Positions 53,501 to 61,368 of a stretch of 64,000 nt of DNA are shown piece by piece (the stretch's first letter is position 1; each line of letters starts with the position of its first letter). A model generated the notes under the pieces. That model had not been told where the DNA came from. It saw only the letters and a program-made list of their open reading frames with translations, and did no database searches. This DNA comes from Candidatus Riflebacteria bacterium HGW-Riflebacteria-2 (GTDB lineage: Bacteria > Muiribacteriota > Ozemobacteria > Ozemobacterales > Ozemobacteraceae): positions 22,075-86,074 of the forward strand of contig PGYA01000017.1 in the NCBI GenBank assembly GCA_002839435.1, in the 5' to 3' direction. The position numbers and the translations under genes are program-made.

Positions 53501-54453
53501 AGGATATCAAGATCGAGAATGGCCATTCCCTCTGCTTTGCTGCTGTCCTGGCCGGTCAGAGTTATTTGAACTGTTCCGGTGCTGGCCGGCGATGTGTAAA
53601 CAACGCTGCTGCCAGATTCATAAGAAAAGGTGCCGCGCGTCGCGCGCCAGTTATAGGTAATGTAATCACCATCGGCATCAAAACCTGCCGCAAAAAAAGT
53701 CACGCTCTCGTTGGTTTTGACGCTGGTAAAAGCCTGCTCGATTTCGACAACCGGCGCCTGATTGCGCTCAGACGAGCTGAGGGGTGTCAGTCTTACCCGC
53801 AGGTGAGCATTGCGTTTAGCCTGAAAACCCGGATGAATTACTGCTTCAAGATAGCCTGCCGCCTCAATACGCATCGGCCAGAAGCCGGCCGGCAACGGCC
53901 CGATTTCGACATCGCCGCTGGCAGATGTAAGATAGTCAAGACCCCAGACCGTCAATTTCGCGCCAGCTACCGGGTTATTGGTGATAAGATCGGTTACCCG
54001 CAGATGAACGCGATATGGCGCAATTACCAACGGCAGAGTCTGTGCCAGCACCTGGGTTTCGAATTCACCGGTCAGATTGATCAAGTCCGAACGGTGCTTA
54101 TAAGTCGTAATGCCTGAAACAGCTTGAGCGATGACATGATATTTTCCGACAGGCAGGTTTTTGATGACGAAGTTCCCCTGGCTGTCTACAGTCGTTGCAA
54201 ATTCAGGCTTTTCTTCGATATAAACGCGCGTACCCTCAACCGACAGCAGTGAAAATGCTGCTGATTCATGCAGTGAAGCTCCAGCCACCGGCGGCAAAAC
54301 CTGACCGCTGAGGTTTGAAACCACTGTAACCTGGCCGGGTTTGGCCCAATCTGAAATGCCGCCATCGCCGCCGCCGCAACCAGATGCAAGCATCAGCACG
54401 ACCGCGATTATAGCCAGACAGACATTGATACGACGTGAGTTGATCGGATACAT
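50593..54453 (-). CDS. Large lipoprotein: regulatory beta domains, FN3-like repeats and M30-like metallopeptidase
   Basis: A 1286-residue exported protein. The lipobox LASGC puts the lipidated Cys at 26. A carboxypeptidase-regulatory-like domain is followed by a PKD-like segment. Four FN3-like repeats then occupy about 330-760, with motifs such as SWSGGDPEGDAVVYDLYLD. A Big_5/Ig-like domain follows at about 770-870 (RIVFSEPV, NTVTDLENNKL). The C-terminal part has MAHEFQHMVNY (HExxH) and a downstream EATWLNEGMSKFAEE Glu, a zinc-metallopeptidase core like M30 hyicolysin-type enzymes. It is likely an outer-membrane-anchored protease or adhesin. It is the last gene of the pseudopilin operon, preceded by an AGGA site. 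Confidence 0.9.
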   Translation of the reverse strand: MYPINSRRINVCLAIIAVVLMLASGCGGGDGGISDWAKPGQVTVVSNLSGQVLPPVAGASLHESAAFSLLSVEGTRVYIEEKPEFATTVDSQGNFVIKNLPVGKYHVIAQAVSGITTYKHRSDLINLTGEFETQVLAQTLPLVIAPYRVHLRVTDLITNNPVAGAKLTVWGLDYLTSASGDVEIGPLPAGFWPMRIEAAGYLEAVIHPGFQAKRNAHLRVRLTPLSSSERNQAPVVEIEQAFTSVKTNESVTFFAAGFDADGDYITYNWRATRGTFSYESGSSVVYTSPASTGTVQITLTGQDSSKAEGMAILDLDILSGSSLPPNPRNQLPLAASNPFPANLTEELGTDIVFRWTGQDPDNDPLTYDLLIATQGADLKVVASNLTESSYRIPSLSRDQVYFWKVVSRDIYDAVSPEPAIWQFKTGVGDNASPYQPKNPVPEDLSINQLPSLRFTWTGGDPDPDDTVTYSFYISSDPTQLEMVTTTRDTSHEIVGLDLGTTHYWQIIAADNRGRETPGPVWRFSTYAPPNNPPSDPVVVYPASGAVNMPLDVQLQWASTDPDGDQITYDLFVGKTFPLEKIVSDLVGPSYIAAQPYDSLSTYYWQVVARDDRGLANENSPVWSFKTSDQANLPPYVPVGITPASSAADVALRPVFSWSGGDPEGDAVVYDLYLDTVAPPLQLVASNLSEERWTPAADLNKGARYYWYIVARDGGELDRKSEIYSFYVQTVNDDTAPTLISVMPANGATDVAQTDVVRIVFSEPVQKNPTQAGLSFSPAVIGNWTWEDDVTIRFMPSSPWRSGSYNQLTIASNTVTDLENNKLTGGSVYRFTVVTPVPIPSGYRSSGFPVSANAGETVKGEVPRLSSGAKSYVLAVAAPGSSIFDISASRQAQVQITDPASAFREFERYAAERTAVAPMLSASVEPGPMASPQVGVSESFFIPAYGSVATTTAYPDNVISATCLGLTDRTAIYVDDAIANPSSTKVTDVRKRFEEVIQPRIRDYFGQEPVQGPDGESRLTILLTDSMDEDILGIFYGVDLIARNLSDIQLRESNGRKLLYVKYSEEREVTLYGTMAHEFQHMVNYWQKRINGGSYEATWLNEGMSKFAEEVCSYGILQGDDNTAALIKLSQESFSERSLTDWSGLKSYGLSYLFVRFLAQENRYGTTYREVTRALVNSSLSGTANVAAVTGEAFDVTLAKWGLSLYLNRYQSTDSKDYGLSGLNLRGTYNGVTLPGFLPQLVPATGVSLSTNALLCYERTSTGAATTNIEVKATSGALKLWFFDQRP

Positions 54454-54504
54454 CGATATTCCTGACAGGATACTTCAGCTCGACCTATCGGCAGCAATCT
54501 AAAA

Positions 54505-54519
54505 TCAGATAATATCTGA
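54505..54519. promoter_or_regulatory. Palindrome overlapping a -10-like sequence upstream of the lipoprotein gene
   Basis: TCAGATAATATCTGA is a 15-base perfect palindrome. On the minus strand it contains TATTAT, a -10-like hexamer, 52 nt before the lipoprotein ATG. This could be an operator that overlaps a promoter. The -35 is weak. Confidence 0.35.
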
Positions 54520-54562
54520 GCAGAAATAGTCAGAAAAATTCGATTCAGATGTCCAACAAAGC

Positions 54563-56014
54563 CTACCTGGCGTTGTTCTGGGCGGTTTCGATCTTTTCTA
54601 TGTTGTCTTCGTGAGCATCGCGTTGTTCGGCAAAACTCAGCTTGGTCTCGGCAAGATCGCGCAGATCTTTGGCAGCGGTATATTTTTTAACAGCCTCTTC
54701 GCCGCCCTTCTCATCGCGCCAGGCCAGATCTACTTTCTGCATATTGTTATATATGGTAGTCGCCCTTTCCTGTCTTATGGCAAACTCTGCATCGGTTTCG
54801 GTAAATTCTTCCTGGGAGCCATCAGTAGTAGTAACGATACCTTTCTGCATTGTTGATGGATTGTAAGCATCAATCATGCTGACATATTCCGGGTCGCCAT
54901 CCTGCTTCCCAGCGTCATAGGCCTCTTTCATACTGTAATCGCGCATCTTGATGTCATAAGCCTCTTTGAGGTCATTATACTCTTTCGAATTCTTATCCAT
55001 GTTCGCAATATTGATGCCTGCACCAGAATATGAGTTCGTGAGGTGCACAGTCTCATATGAAGCAATTGTTGCGTCTATATTCGCCAGGTCAGCTTTGAGC
55101 TGACCAACCTCTTCATGATCCTTCAGGGCGTTCTGTAAATCGGTGACTTCAGTAGACGGGTGATAGAGCCCCAAGCTCCACCATGTGCCATTGCCACGCG
55201 TATCTACACCGTCAATTGAATCATCGACTTCTTCAAGCTTACTCATGACTTCTTCCAGCGCGTCGGTTTCTTTTGCGTGCAGATTTTCGAGCTGCTCAAC
55301 AGTCAACTTTGCCAGTTCTTCTGCAGTCAATGTCTGAGCAAACATCGTATCACCATCAAACGCTTCATCGAGGAGCTTGGCGCCGTCATCTTTGGCGAGG
55401 GTAGCCATAGACAAAAACCTGTTCTTGTTGATCAGGCGGTAATACTCTTCTATCATAAAAACCGAAACCTTCTCAGTATGACTGGCCATCTGATTTGTAC
55501 CGGGTATTCTACGGCTACCGGTCATACTTATGTCCATACGCGCAGCCCAACCCTCGTCATAGTTTATCTGACCTCCGCCTCCCTCACCTGCACCAGGTGC
55601 CTCGGGGCGGGAAAATGCCATCGCATCCACGTGCCGGGCAATTGTGCGGATTGAGCCTGCAACATTGCGCGTCAAGAATGGCTTGCGGAACTCATAAACA
55701 ACACTCTCAAAACGGTCGAACGACAGTTTTTCCTGATCGCCCTCGCCGGTAATCAGATAACGGTCAAACTTTATCACGGCAGTGTTCCCGGTTGCTGCTG
55801 CATCAACCTCAAGACTGTCAGCCTTTACCGCCTTGAAATCCTGAGCCAGTATTTTTAAAGCATGCCTGACTTCACTGGCCAGAGTCTGCTGAGTTGCAGC
55901 CTTTGAAACCTTGCGCTGCGAGGTACTGAAAATCTGAAAGGCGCCGCCAAGAACCAGGCTGGCCAGAAATATGCCAACCATCACCTCTACCATTGTCATT
56001 GCGCGTCTTTTCAT
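54563..56014 (-). CDS. GspJ-like pseudopilin with a long coiled C-terminal extension
   Basis: A 483-residue protein beginning with a prepilin signature: basic leader, then MTMVEVMVGIFLASLVLGG with Glu at position 5 of the mature protein. The next 200 residues resemble the GspJ/PulJ pseudopilin (for example LKILAQDFKAV and EYYRLI). The C-terminal 250 residues are charged, helical and coiled (for example NLHAKETDALEEVMSKLEE), which is far longer than GspJ. It sits just downstream of a GspI-like pseudopilin, so both are probable minor pilins. A GAGGAAAT ribosome site precedes the ATG. Confidence 0.86.
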   Translation of the reverse strand: MKRRAMTMVEVMVGIFLASLVLGGAFQIFSTSQRKVSKAATQQTLASEVRHALKILAQDFKAVKADSLEVDAAATGNTAVIKFDRYLITGEGDQEKLSFDRFESVVYEFRKPFLTRNVAGSIRTIARHVDAMAFSRPEAPGAGEGGGGQINYDEGWAARMDISMTGSRRIPGTNQMASHTEKVSVFMIEEYYRLINKNRFLSMATLAKDDGAKLLDEAFDGDTMFAQTLTAEELAKLTVEQLENLHAKETDALEEVMSKLEEVDDSIDGVDTRGNGTWWSLGLYHPSTEVTDLQNALKDHEEVGQLKADLANIDATIASYETVHLTNSYSGAGINIANMDKNSKEYNDLKEAYDIKMRDYSMKEAYDAGKQDGDPEYVSMIDAYNPSTMQKGIVTTTDGSQEEFTETDAEFAIRQERATTIYNNMQKVDLAWRDEKGGEEAVKKYTAAKDLRDLAETKLSFAEQRDAHEDNIEKIETAQNNAR

Positions 56015-56028
56015 TTCATTTCCTCCCC

Positions 56029-56502
56029 TTACATATAACAGTCCGGGTTGCGAATTGCATTGCCCAACCTCAGCTGACGCTTATTGTCACCTTCAGTCGT
56101 GCCATCGCCTTCCTTCCAGGTTGCGATTACGTTGATCCAGACCTCGCTGATGCGATTATCAGGCAGTTTCTTAACTGTTAACTCTGCTTCTACCGTAAGA
56201 CTCTTAAGCTCTTCGTTAAACTCATTGATTGCCTCAAGGGTCTGGGGATAATAATTCTGATTGACCACGAAAGTCTCACCAGAGCCCATTTCCTGATAGT
56301 CCTTGAGATAGATTTTAAAAGGTACGTGCTTGCACTCCTCGATCAGACGCTGCGCCAGGCGGGCAACTTTCGAGTAGTTGTTTATCTTGACCGTCGACTT
56401 GCCACCATACTGCACCACTCGGAAAAGCGGAATAAAGGCTATGGCAAAAATAAATACGCCGATCATTATCTCAAGCATCGAAAGGCCCTGTCTCTTTTTC
56501 AT
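56029..56502 (-). CDS. GspI/PilV-like pseudopilin
   Basis: A 157-residue protein with an N-terminal type III signal: KKRQGLSMLEIMIGVFIFAI, with a Glu at the fifth residue after the cleavage site. It resembles minor pilins of the GspI/PilV group. ATG at 56502 follows AGGAG by 8 nt; the longer open frame upstream is not supported. Its stop is 14 nt before the GspJ-like gene. The prepilin peptidase and secretin are not in the window. Confidence 0.9.
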   Translation of the reverse strand: MKKRQGLSMLEIMIGVFIFAIAFIPLFRVVQYGGKSTVKINNYSKVARLAQRLIEECKHVPFKIYLKDYQEMGSGETFVVNQNYYPQTLEAINEFNEELKSLTVEAELTVKKLPDNRISEVWINVIATWKEGDGTTEGDNKRQLRLGNAIRNPDCYM

Positions 56503-56512
56503 GCGTTGGCTC

Positions 56513-59185
56513 CTACTGCGCTCTGATGCTGGCATAACCCGGTGCCAGCGACACAATATATCTCTCGGGATCATATACACCATAACTCGGGTGCAGAGAC
56601 GTCATCGAACTGCGGGTTTTATAGGCGGTGTATTCAATGCGAATATCACCCTGAGCCGGCGCCTTCGAAAACTTGTTGGTTATCCAGTTCCCAACAATTC
56701 TAAGACTGCGACCACCATTTATCGCAAGGCCTTTATCGGTATATAGCGATCCTTCAAACTCAATATTTTCAGGGCCGCTCTCGATAATCACCCCACCCTT
56801 GCGACAGATAAGCGAAAACACCGTGCGCGGCGTGCCGGCAGCACGCTCTTCTTCTGAACTGTAAGCATCTTTTATATGACCAGTCAGCTGAATATTACCG
56901 CCAACAACGATACCGCCACGACCGGTTACGTAAAAGGTATCGCCTGACATCTCAGCCACACCCGGCGCCGGCAGAGTTATCGAATCGGCTATATAGGTTA
57001 TACCGTTCAAATTCAGACAGCGCTGGCCATTCTCATCTTTGAGGCGGTTGGGAATATCATCGTAAAAATCCTGGGCAGTTGGATAATAATAAACCGCTTT
57101 TTTCGCGTATTGTTCCGATGAGTAAAGATTCGGCGGGGCATTTTCCATGAATGCCGGATCGTAAGAATTAGTATTTATATCAACCTCACCACTTTCGTTC
57201 TTGGGCGATTTGAGCGGGTCAAGATTAAAACCGTATTTGTCGGCTATATCATGCGTGTGCCAGAGCGGAAACGGAATTGGCAGAATCATGAAACCCCATG
57301 GGGTCGGAATCTGATTCCCCAATGGAATCGGGCCCGGGGGATAAGACATCATGCAAAAATGCCACTGACGATAGGATTTAAGAACGTAGCCCTCGATTTC
57401 TCTCGTCAGAGTTGGAAACAGGGAAGAGTCGCCAAACAAATGCGTAACCGTACGGCTTGGCGTTGGAAACGGAACGCGATAATAGCGAAAACCGACTCCG
57501 GCCATCGGCCATTCCCATTTAACCATAGGGTCTTTGATCCTTATTGGACCAATACCGCCGCCAAGAACATCGGCCCCGAGAAAATGCAGTGGCAACTGAA
57601 ACATACTCAAACCGAAATCAGCCTTATCCGGCGCTACGTTTATCCCCAAAGATTTTGACAATGCAAAAAATTTGTTAACAGCATTTACCACGCCAGTTTT
57701 ACCGCCATCCATAGCAGTCTTCGGGTTATCGGCAGGAGCAACTGGCGTGCCTGAAGTTCCCGGTTCGTTGGATGGAGCTGGGGGATTAGTGGTGCCACCA
57801 ACCGGCGCTTCGCCCTTGGCTGAGTCGGGTACCGGAGTCTCGGGCTTAACATAAGCAATTGGTTTGGGCGACAATTGTGTGTATTTATCGTGCTTGGCAT
57901 ACACGCCCTTGACATCCTTGTCAAGCATCATAAGCCATTCAGCTCCGCGTGCAGTGCGCTTAAGCCACGAGTCGCCCTGATAATTCATAGGCCCGGCCGG
58001 ATTCCCGACAAAAGCGACATTCACTTCCATCGGTTTAGTGCCATTTACTCTTATCAGACCTGGGAACTCGCGTTTTTCAGTCTCAGATGGGTCACTGGTG
58101 ATGACGTTGTAGTTAGCAAAATTATTAACGGTAAGATCACCTCCGATGTCGTTAAACACCAGATATTCATCATGAAAGTTTGCCACAAAAAAGCTGTACA
58201 TCGGTGCAATCGGTTCGACGTCGGCACACTTGAATTCTTTACTGGCATAAATCGTCTTGGTCACGCGATCTTGAGTCGGGAAAATAATAGTAGCTTTTGA
58301 CTCGATGTTGAACATGCCGTATTTTTCTGAGTGGCGATCAGCTTCCATTGCAGTCGGCAAGGTCAAGCCAGACTTGTCAGTCAATAGAGGAAAAATATTC
58401 TTATCGAGCTTTATTTCATAAGGGTAAATACTATCGGGCAAAACTTCTGAAAGAAGTTTGTGAACTGTTGTCCATTCAAGCAGTTCCTGCATGGCGGTAA
58501 AATCACACCAATTGGCAAAATCTCCCATAACCTCAGCAAGATCAACGGTAAGAATTTCAGCGCCGGCAAAACCAAAACTAATTTTAAACTGCAGCCACTT
58601 CAACGAGGTCGGAAGCGAGAGGGTCAACGCAACAAAACCCTTGTTGCTGAAAAATTCATTAACCCCACTGTGGCAGTTCCATGGAATTTGCACACCAGGC
58701 ACCAGAAAATTATCATCTGGCGCAATCGAATAAGCTTTGTCGAGCTCGATACTGACTTCTATTTCAAAATCAGATTGCTCGCCGGCCATATAGGTAACCA
58801 TTTGTGTAAGTTCATCACCATATTCGCCTTCAAGATCTGCCCGGGTAAGCACCAGCTTTTGCGACAACCCCTCCGGGTCAAGTTCTGAGTCTCTGCCAAT
58901 ACCCGAATCAAATACGCTACTCCCCTTCGCCTTCATAGGTGCGCGAATCCAGGCAGCAATATGGCTGGCATCCTTGAACTTTTCGGGATCATTGAGCTGC
59001 TGCTGAATTATGCCGAGCGCGCGCTCAAGACCGGCCTCAGCCAGACACTGCGCCTGAGTGCTCACATGCGTGCGTTCGGTCTGATGCTTTTCCTGGACGG
59101 TAGAACTCATAAAATAAACCGCCATAACAGCGAGAACCGCCAGAATCCCGACAATTGTCAAAAATACGTTTCCTCTTCTGGCCAT
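56513..59185 (-). CDS. Long PilX/GspK-like pilin-associated protein
   Basis: An 890-residue protein. The N-terminus, RRGNVFLTIVGILAVLAVMAVYFM, resembles a class III signal or PilX/GspK helix. AEAGLERALGIIQQQL follows, typical of PilX N-terminal domains. The bulk is a large beta-rich region with a Pro-rich linker of about 50 residues near 470-520. It is far larger than normal PilX (about 180 residues). It is co-transcribed with the GspI-like gene, overlapping the promoter-free 10-nt gap, and follows a TPR membrane gene. AGGAGG precedes the ATG. Confidence 0.85.
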   Translation of the reverse strand: MARRGNVFLTIVGILAVLAVMAVYFMSSTVQEKHQTERTHVSTQAQCLAEAGLERALGIIQQQLNDPEKFKDASHIAAWIRAPMKAKGSSVFDSGIGRDSELDPEGLSQKLVLTRADLEGEYGDELTQMVTYMAGEQSDFEIEVSIELDKAYSIAPDDNFLVPGVQIPWNCHSGVNEFFSNKGFVALTLSLPTSLKWLQFKISFGFAGAEILTVDLAEVMGDFANWCDFTAMQELLEWTTVHKLLSEVLPDSIYPYEIKLDKNIFPLLTDKSGLTLPTAMEADRHSEKYGMFNIESKATIIFPTQDRVTKTIYASKEFKCADVEPIAPMYSFFVANFHDEYLVFNDIGGDLTVNNFANYNVITSDPSETEKREFPGLIRVNGTKPMEVNVAFVGNPAGPMNYQGDSWLKRTARGAEWLMMLDKDVKGVYAKHDKYTQLSPKPIAYVKPETPVPDSAKGEAPVGGTTNPPAPSNEPGTSGTPVAPADNPKTAMDGGKTGVVNAVNKFFALSKSLGINVAPDKADFGLSMFQLPLHFLGADVLGGGIGPIRIKDPMVKWEWPMAGVGFRYYRVPFPTPSRTVTHLFGDSSLFPTLTREIEGYVLKSYRQWHFCMMSYPPGPIPLGNQIPTPWGFMILPIPFPLWHTHDIADKYGFNLDPLKSPKNESGEVDINTNSYDPAFMENAPPNLYSSEQYAKKAVYYYPTAQDFYDDIPNRLKDENGQRCLNLNGITYIADSITLPAPGVAEMSGDTFYVTGRGGIVVGGNIQLTGHIKDAYSSEEERAAGTPRTVFSLICRKGGVIIESGPENIEFEGSLYTDKGLAINGGRSLRIVGNWITNKFSKAPAQGDIRIEYTAYKTRSSMTSLHPSYGVYDPERYIVSLAPGYASIRAQ

Positions 59186-59194
59186 AGTTTCCTC

Positions 59195-60004
59195 CTAGTG
59201 TCTGGACGATGGAAAATTCTTGAGATAGCCCAAAGTATCATCAAGAACGCTGTCTACCGTTGCAACTCCCTCTGCATTGTTCTGCTTGATTATCTCCTGA
59301 ACATGGTTGCGAACAATGGGATCTACCCGCATCTTGCCAAAATCAAGCAGCATCTTGTTCATGGAAAGATAACCAGCCTTGACATTTTTGGCAGTAAAGC
59401 CCTTGATTTTAAGACTTTCCAGCAGATCGAGATAACGCAGGAATTCTTTGCGCAAAGCTGAAATATCGCCCTTCTCATCGTAAATAGTGCAAAGATTACC
59501 GCTTGCCATAAAACGCAGAAATTCATTGTCGTTCTCTGTTTTCAAAATCTCTTCACAAATGGCGCGAGCCTCATCCAGCCGGCCTTGCGAAATCAAGGCA
59601 TTAGAATTTCTAATGCCCGTGTGCATTTCGGCCTCGTAATATTTGCGTTTCTCTGGTGGCATAGCAGCAATCTGCGGCGGGATATAGGCTTTGGCCGAGC
59701 TGATTCTATTAACAGCATCAGCCCATTCTTTTTCGGGCGCGACACGAGCTGCTGCCGCCCTGGCTGGAGTTCCGGTTTTGCCAGCCGGATGCTTTGAGGC
59801 CGTTCGCTGAAACGAAAAAGCTGCCTTGCTCATGCCCAGGCGGTCGCGTGTTGAGGTTACGACATCTTTTTTGCTGGTGCGGGTTACTGTGTACAGCAGA
59901 AATAGAACCGGTATGATCAGCAAAACAAGGCCGATCAACAGTATTTTTATGTCTCCCAGATCAATCTTTTTTATCTTAAAGTTAGGTTCATTGCTCTCTG
60001 TCAT
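59195..60004 (-). CDS. Single-pass membrane protein with TPR-like helices
   Basis: A 269-residue protein with a cytosolic tail of about 20 residues, one membrane helix (about 22-44, ILLIGLVLLIIPVLFLLY) and a helical outer part. The outer part includes TPR-like NALISQGRLDEARAICEEIL. It is the first gene of the pseudopilin operon and could assemble pilin-like partners at the inner membrane. The start follows GGGAAGAA. Function is unknown; the role is inferred from operon position. Confidence 0.82.
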   Translation of the reverse strand: MTESNEPNFKIKKIDLGDIKILLIGLVLLIIPVLFLLYTVTRTSKKDVVTSTRDRLGMSKAAFSFQRTASKHPAGKTGTPARAAAARVAPEKEWADAVNRISSAKAYIPPQIAAMPPEKRKYYEAEMHTGIRNSNALISQGRLDEARAICEEILKTENDNEFLRFMASGNLCTIYDEKGDISALRKEFLRYLDLLESLKIKGFTAKNVKAGYLSMNKMLLDFGKMRVDPIVRNHVQEIIKQNNAEGVATVDSVLDDTLGYLKNFPSSRH

Positions 60005-60221
60005 GATTCTTCCCTAGGTCTTATGTTAACTTCAGTTTATATTCTATCGCACTAATGTGCAACTGCGACGCGGAAATAGATACGCAGATACAGGACATTC
60101 TCCCTCTTACTATATACTTACGTCTGCTAACATGAGTTTCGTTGCAACAAAAAAATCAGTTTTGTTAAATAGACAGGTTATAATACTGTTAGCTTTTCGA
60201 TTTTTTACGAGGGGGACAAAC
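60005..60221. other. Divergent intergenic region, 217 bp
   Basis: No gene or RNA is recognised here. On the plus strand a TATAAT (60179-60184) precedes the secreted-repeat gene. On the minus strand TTGCAC and TATAAA are only 15 nt apart, so the pseudopilin promoter is uncertain. TTTGTTAAATAGACAGG (60161-60177) is nearly repeated at 10110-10126 upstream of or within the ParB gene start. Confidence 0.4.
60179..60184 (+). promoter_or_regulatory. TATAAT -10 of the secreted repeat gene
   Basis: A perfect TATAAT lies 37 nt before the ATG at 60222. The -35 region (TCAGTT) is poor, so an activator or alternative element may be used. Confidence 0.45.
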
Positions 60222-61355
60222 ATGTATAGGACTCTTGTGGCTGCTTTGTTCATAGCTCTTACCGCACAGTTTTCAGTAACGCCGGCATTGGCGGAAAAGC
60301 GGTCAGGCCAGGCAGGAAATACCGCCAACAGGTCAGCAGAAATTAAAGCAAAAATTGAAGCAAAAAAGATCGAAATGCAGCAGAAGTGGCAGGAAAAAAT
60401 CCGACAGAACAGCGAAAATGCCGCGGCAAAACGAGAAGAAGCCCGCCAGAAGTGGCTTGAAAAAAAGCAGCAAAATGACAATTCTGGCGATAAGTGGCAG
60501 CAATGGAAAGAAAAATGGGGCGAAGGGAACGCCGACAAAATGCAGCAGATGAAAGAGAAGTGGGCGCAGATGCTGGAACAAAACCCGCAGCTGCAGAAAC
60601 TCGGAGAAAAGCTCAAAGCTCTCAAAGAAGCAAAAAACTCTGGCGATAAAACCCTATGGCAACAAAAAATCCAGGAACTTCGCGAGCAATTCCAGGCAAT
60701 GGATCCGCAAGCTCGTAGCAACCTTCAGCAGCAGATGCCGGAATTGGCAGACAAACTTGCAGCAAAGAAACAAGGGCAACAGCAGTTCCAGGGCAATACG
60801 AACTTTACCGGGCCGCGCGGTGGACAGACCAATTACAGCGGCAGTGCAACCAGACAGGGCAATACCGTAAGCCAGCAGGGTACGGCGACTGGCCCCGGTG
60901 GCAAAAAAGCCCAGCATACTGCTACCAGCGTAAGAGACGGCAATACTGTCAGCACCACCGGCCAGTGGGTGAGCCAGGAAGGCAAAACTCTCAATGTATC
61001 TGGCTCTACCACGAAAGCCGGCAACACCATCAATACCGAAAAAACATGGACAGGCGAAAGCGGAAAACAGACCAACCTTGACCGGCAAACGGTAAAGCAG
61101 GGCGACAAGAGTGCAACCACCAGCACATGGAGCAGCAACAGCGGCGGCCAGTCTGCCACAGTGGTTACTACCACCGAAAGAAGCGGGAATACAATCAGTA
61201 GTGACGTATCCATAACGACCCCGGCTGGCAAAACAGCTCAAAGCGCGGGAGTCACAACCATCGACAAGGGACACTCAAGCACGGTCTGGACCAGCGAAAA
61301 TGGCAACAACCTTGAAACCAGCAGCGACTGGGTCTTCGACATTCTTGACGAATAA
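60222..61355 (+). CDS. Exported protein with helical N-terminus and about six 27-residue repeats
   Basis: A 377-residue protein with a signal peptide (about 1-26, ending TPALAEK). Residues 30-190 form a Lys/Gln/Trp-rich helical region, for example KWQEKIRQNSENAAAKREEA. From about 195 to 375 there are six and a half tandem repeats of 27 residues built on a G-G-K pattern followed by R-x-G-N-T-V-S (for example RQGNTVSQQGT, RDGNTVSTTGQ, KAGNTINTEKT). The repeats are Thr/Ser-rich and probably form a beta-solenoid or fibre. GAGGGGGAC precedes the ATG at 60222; the open frame upstream is not supported. A membrane protein gene follows after 13 nt. Confidence 0.85.
   Translation: MYRTLVAALFIALTAQFSVTPALAEKRSGQAGNTANRSAEIKAKIEAKKIEMQQKWQEKIRQNSENAAAKREEARQKWLEKKQQNDNSGDKWQQWKEKWGEGNADKMQQMKEKWAQMLEQNPQLQKLGEKLKALKEAKNSGDKTLWQQKIQELREQFQAMDPQARSNLQQQMPELADKLAAKKQGQQQFQGNTNFTGPRGGQTNYSGSATRQGNTVSQQGTATGPGGKKAQHTATSVRDGNTVSTTGQWVSQEGKTLNVSGSTTKAGNTINTEKTWTGESGKQTNLDRQTVKQGDKSATTSTWSSNSGGQSATVVTTTERSGNTISSDVSITTPAGKTAQSAGVTTIDKGHSSTVWTSENGNNLETSSDWVFDILDE
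60804..61340 (+). repeat. Six and a half tandem 81-bp coding repeats
   Basis: Each unit encodes about 27 residues with GK/GG, then R/K-x-G-N-T, at fixed spacing. Nucleotide copies have diverged but the protein period is clear. Confidence 0.75.
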
Positions 61356-61368
61356 TCACTGGTAACAT

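Noticed and set aside
60110..60721. 203-residue minus-strand frame rich in Cys and Phe
   Set aside because: It is the complement of the Lys/Gln/Trp-rich coding region, so the composition is a reflection of the real gene.
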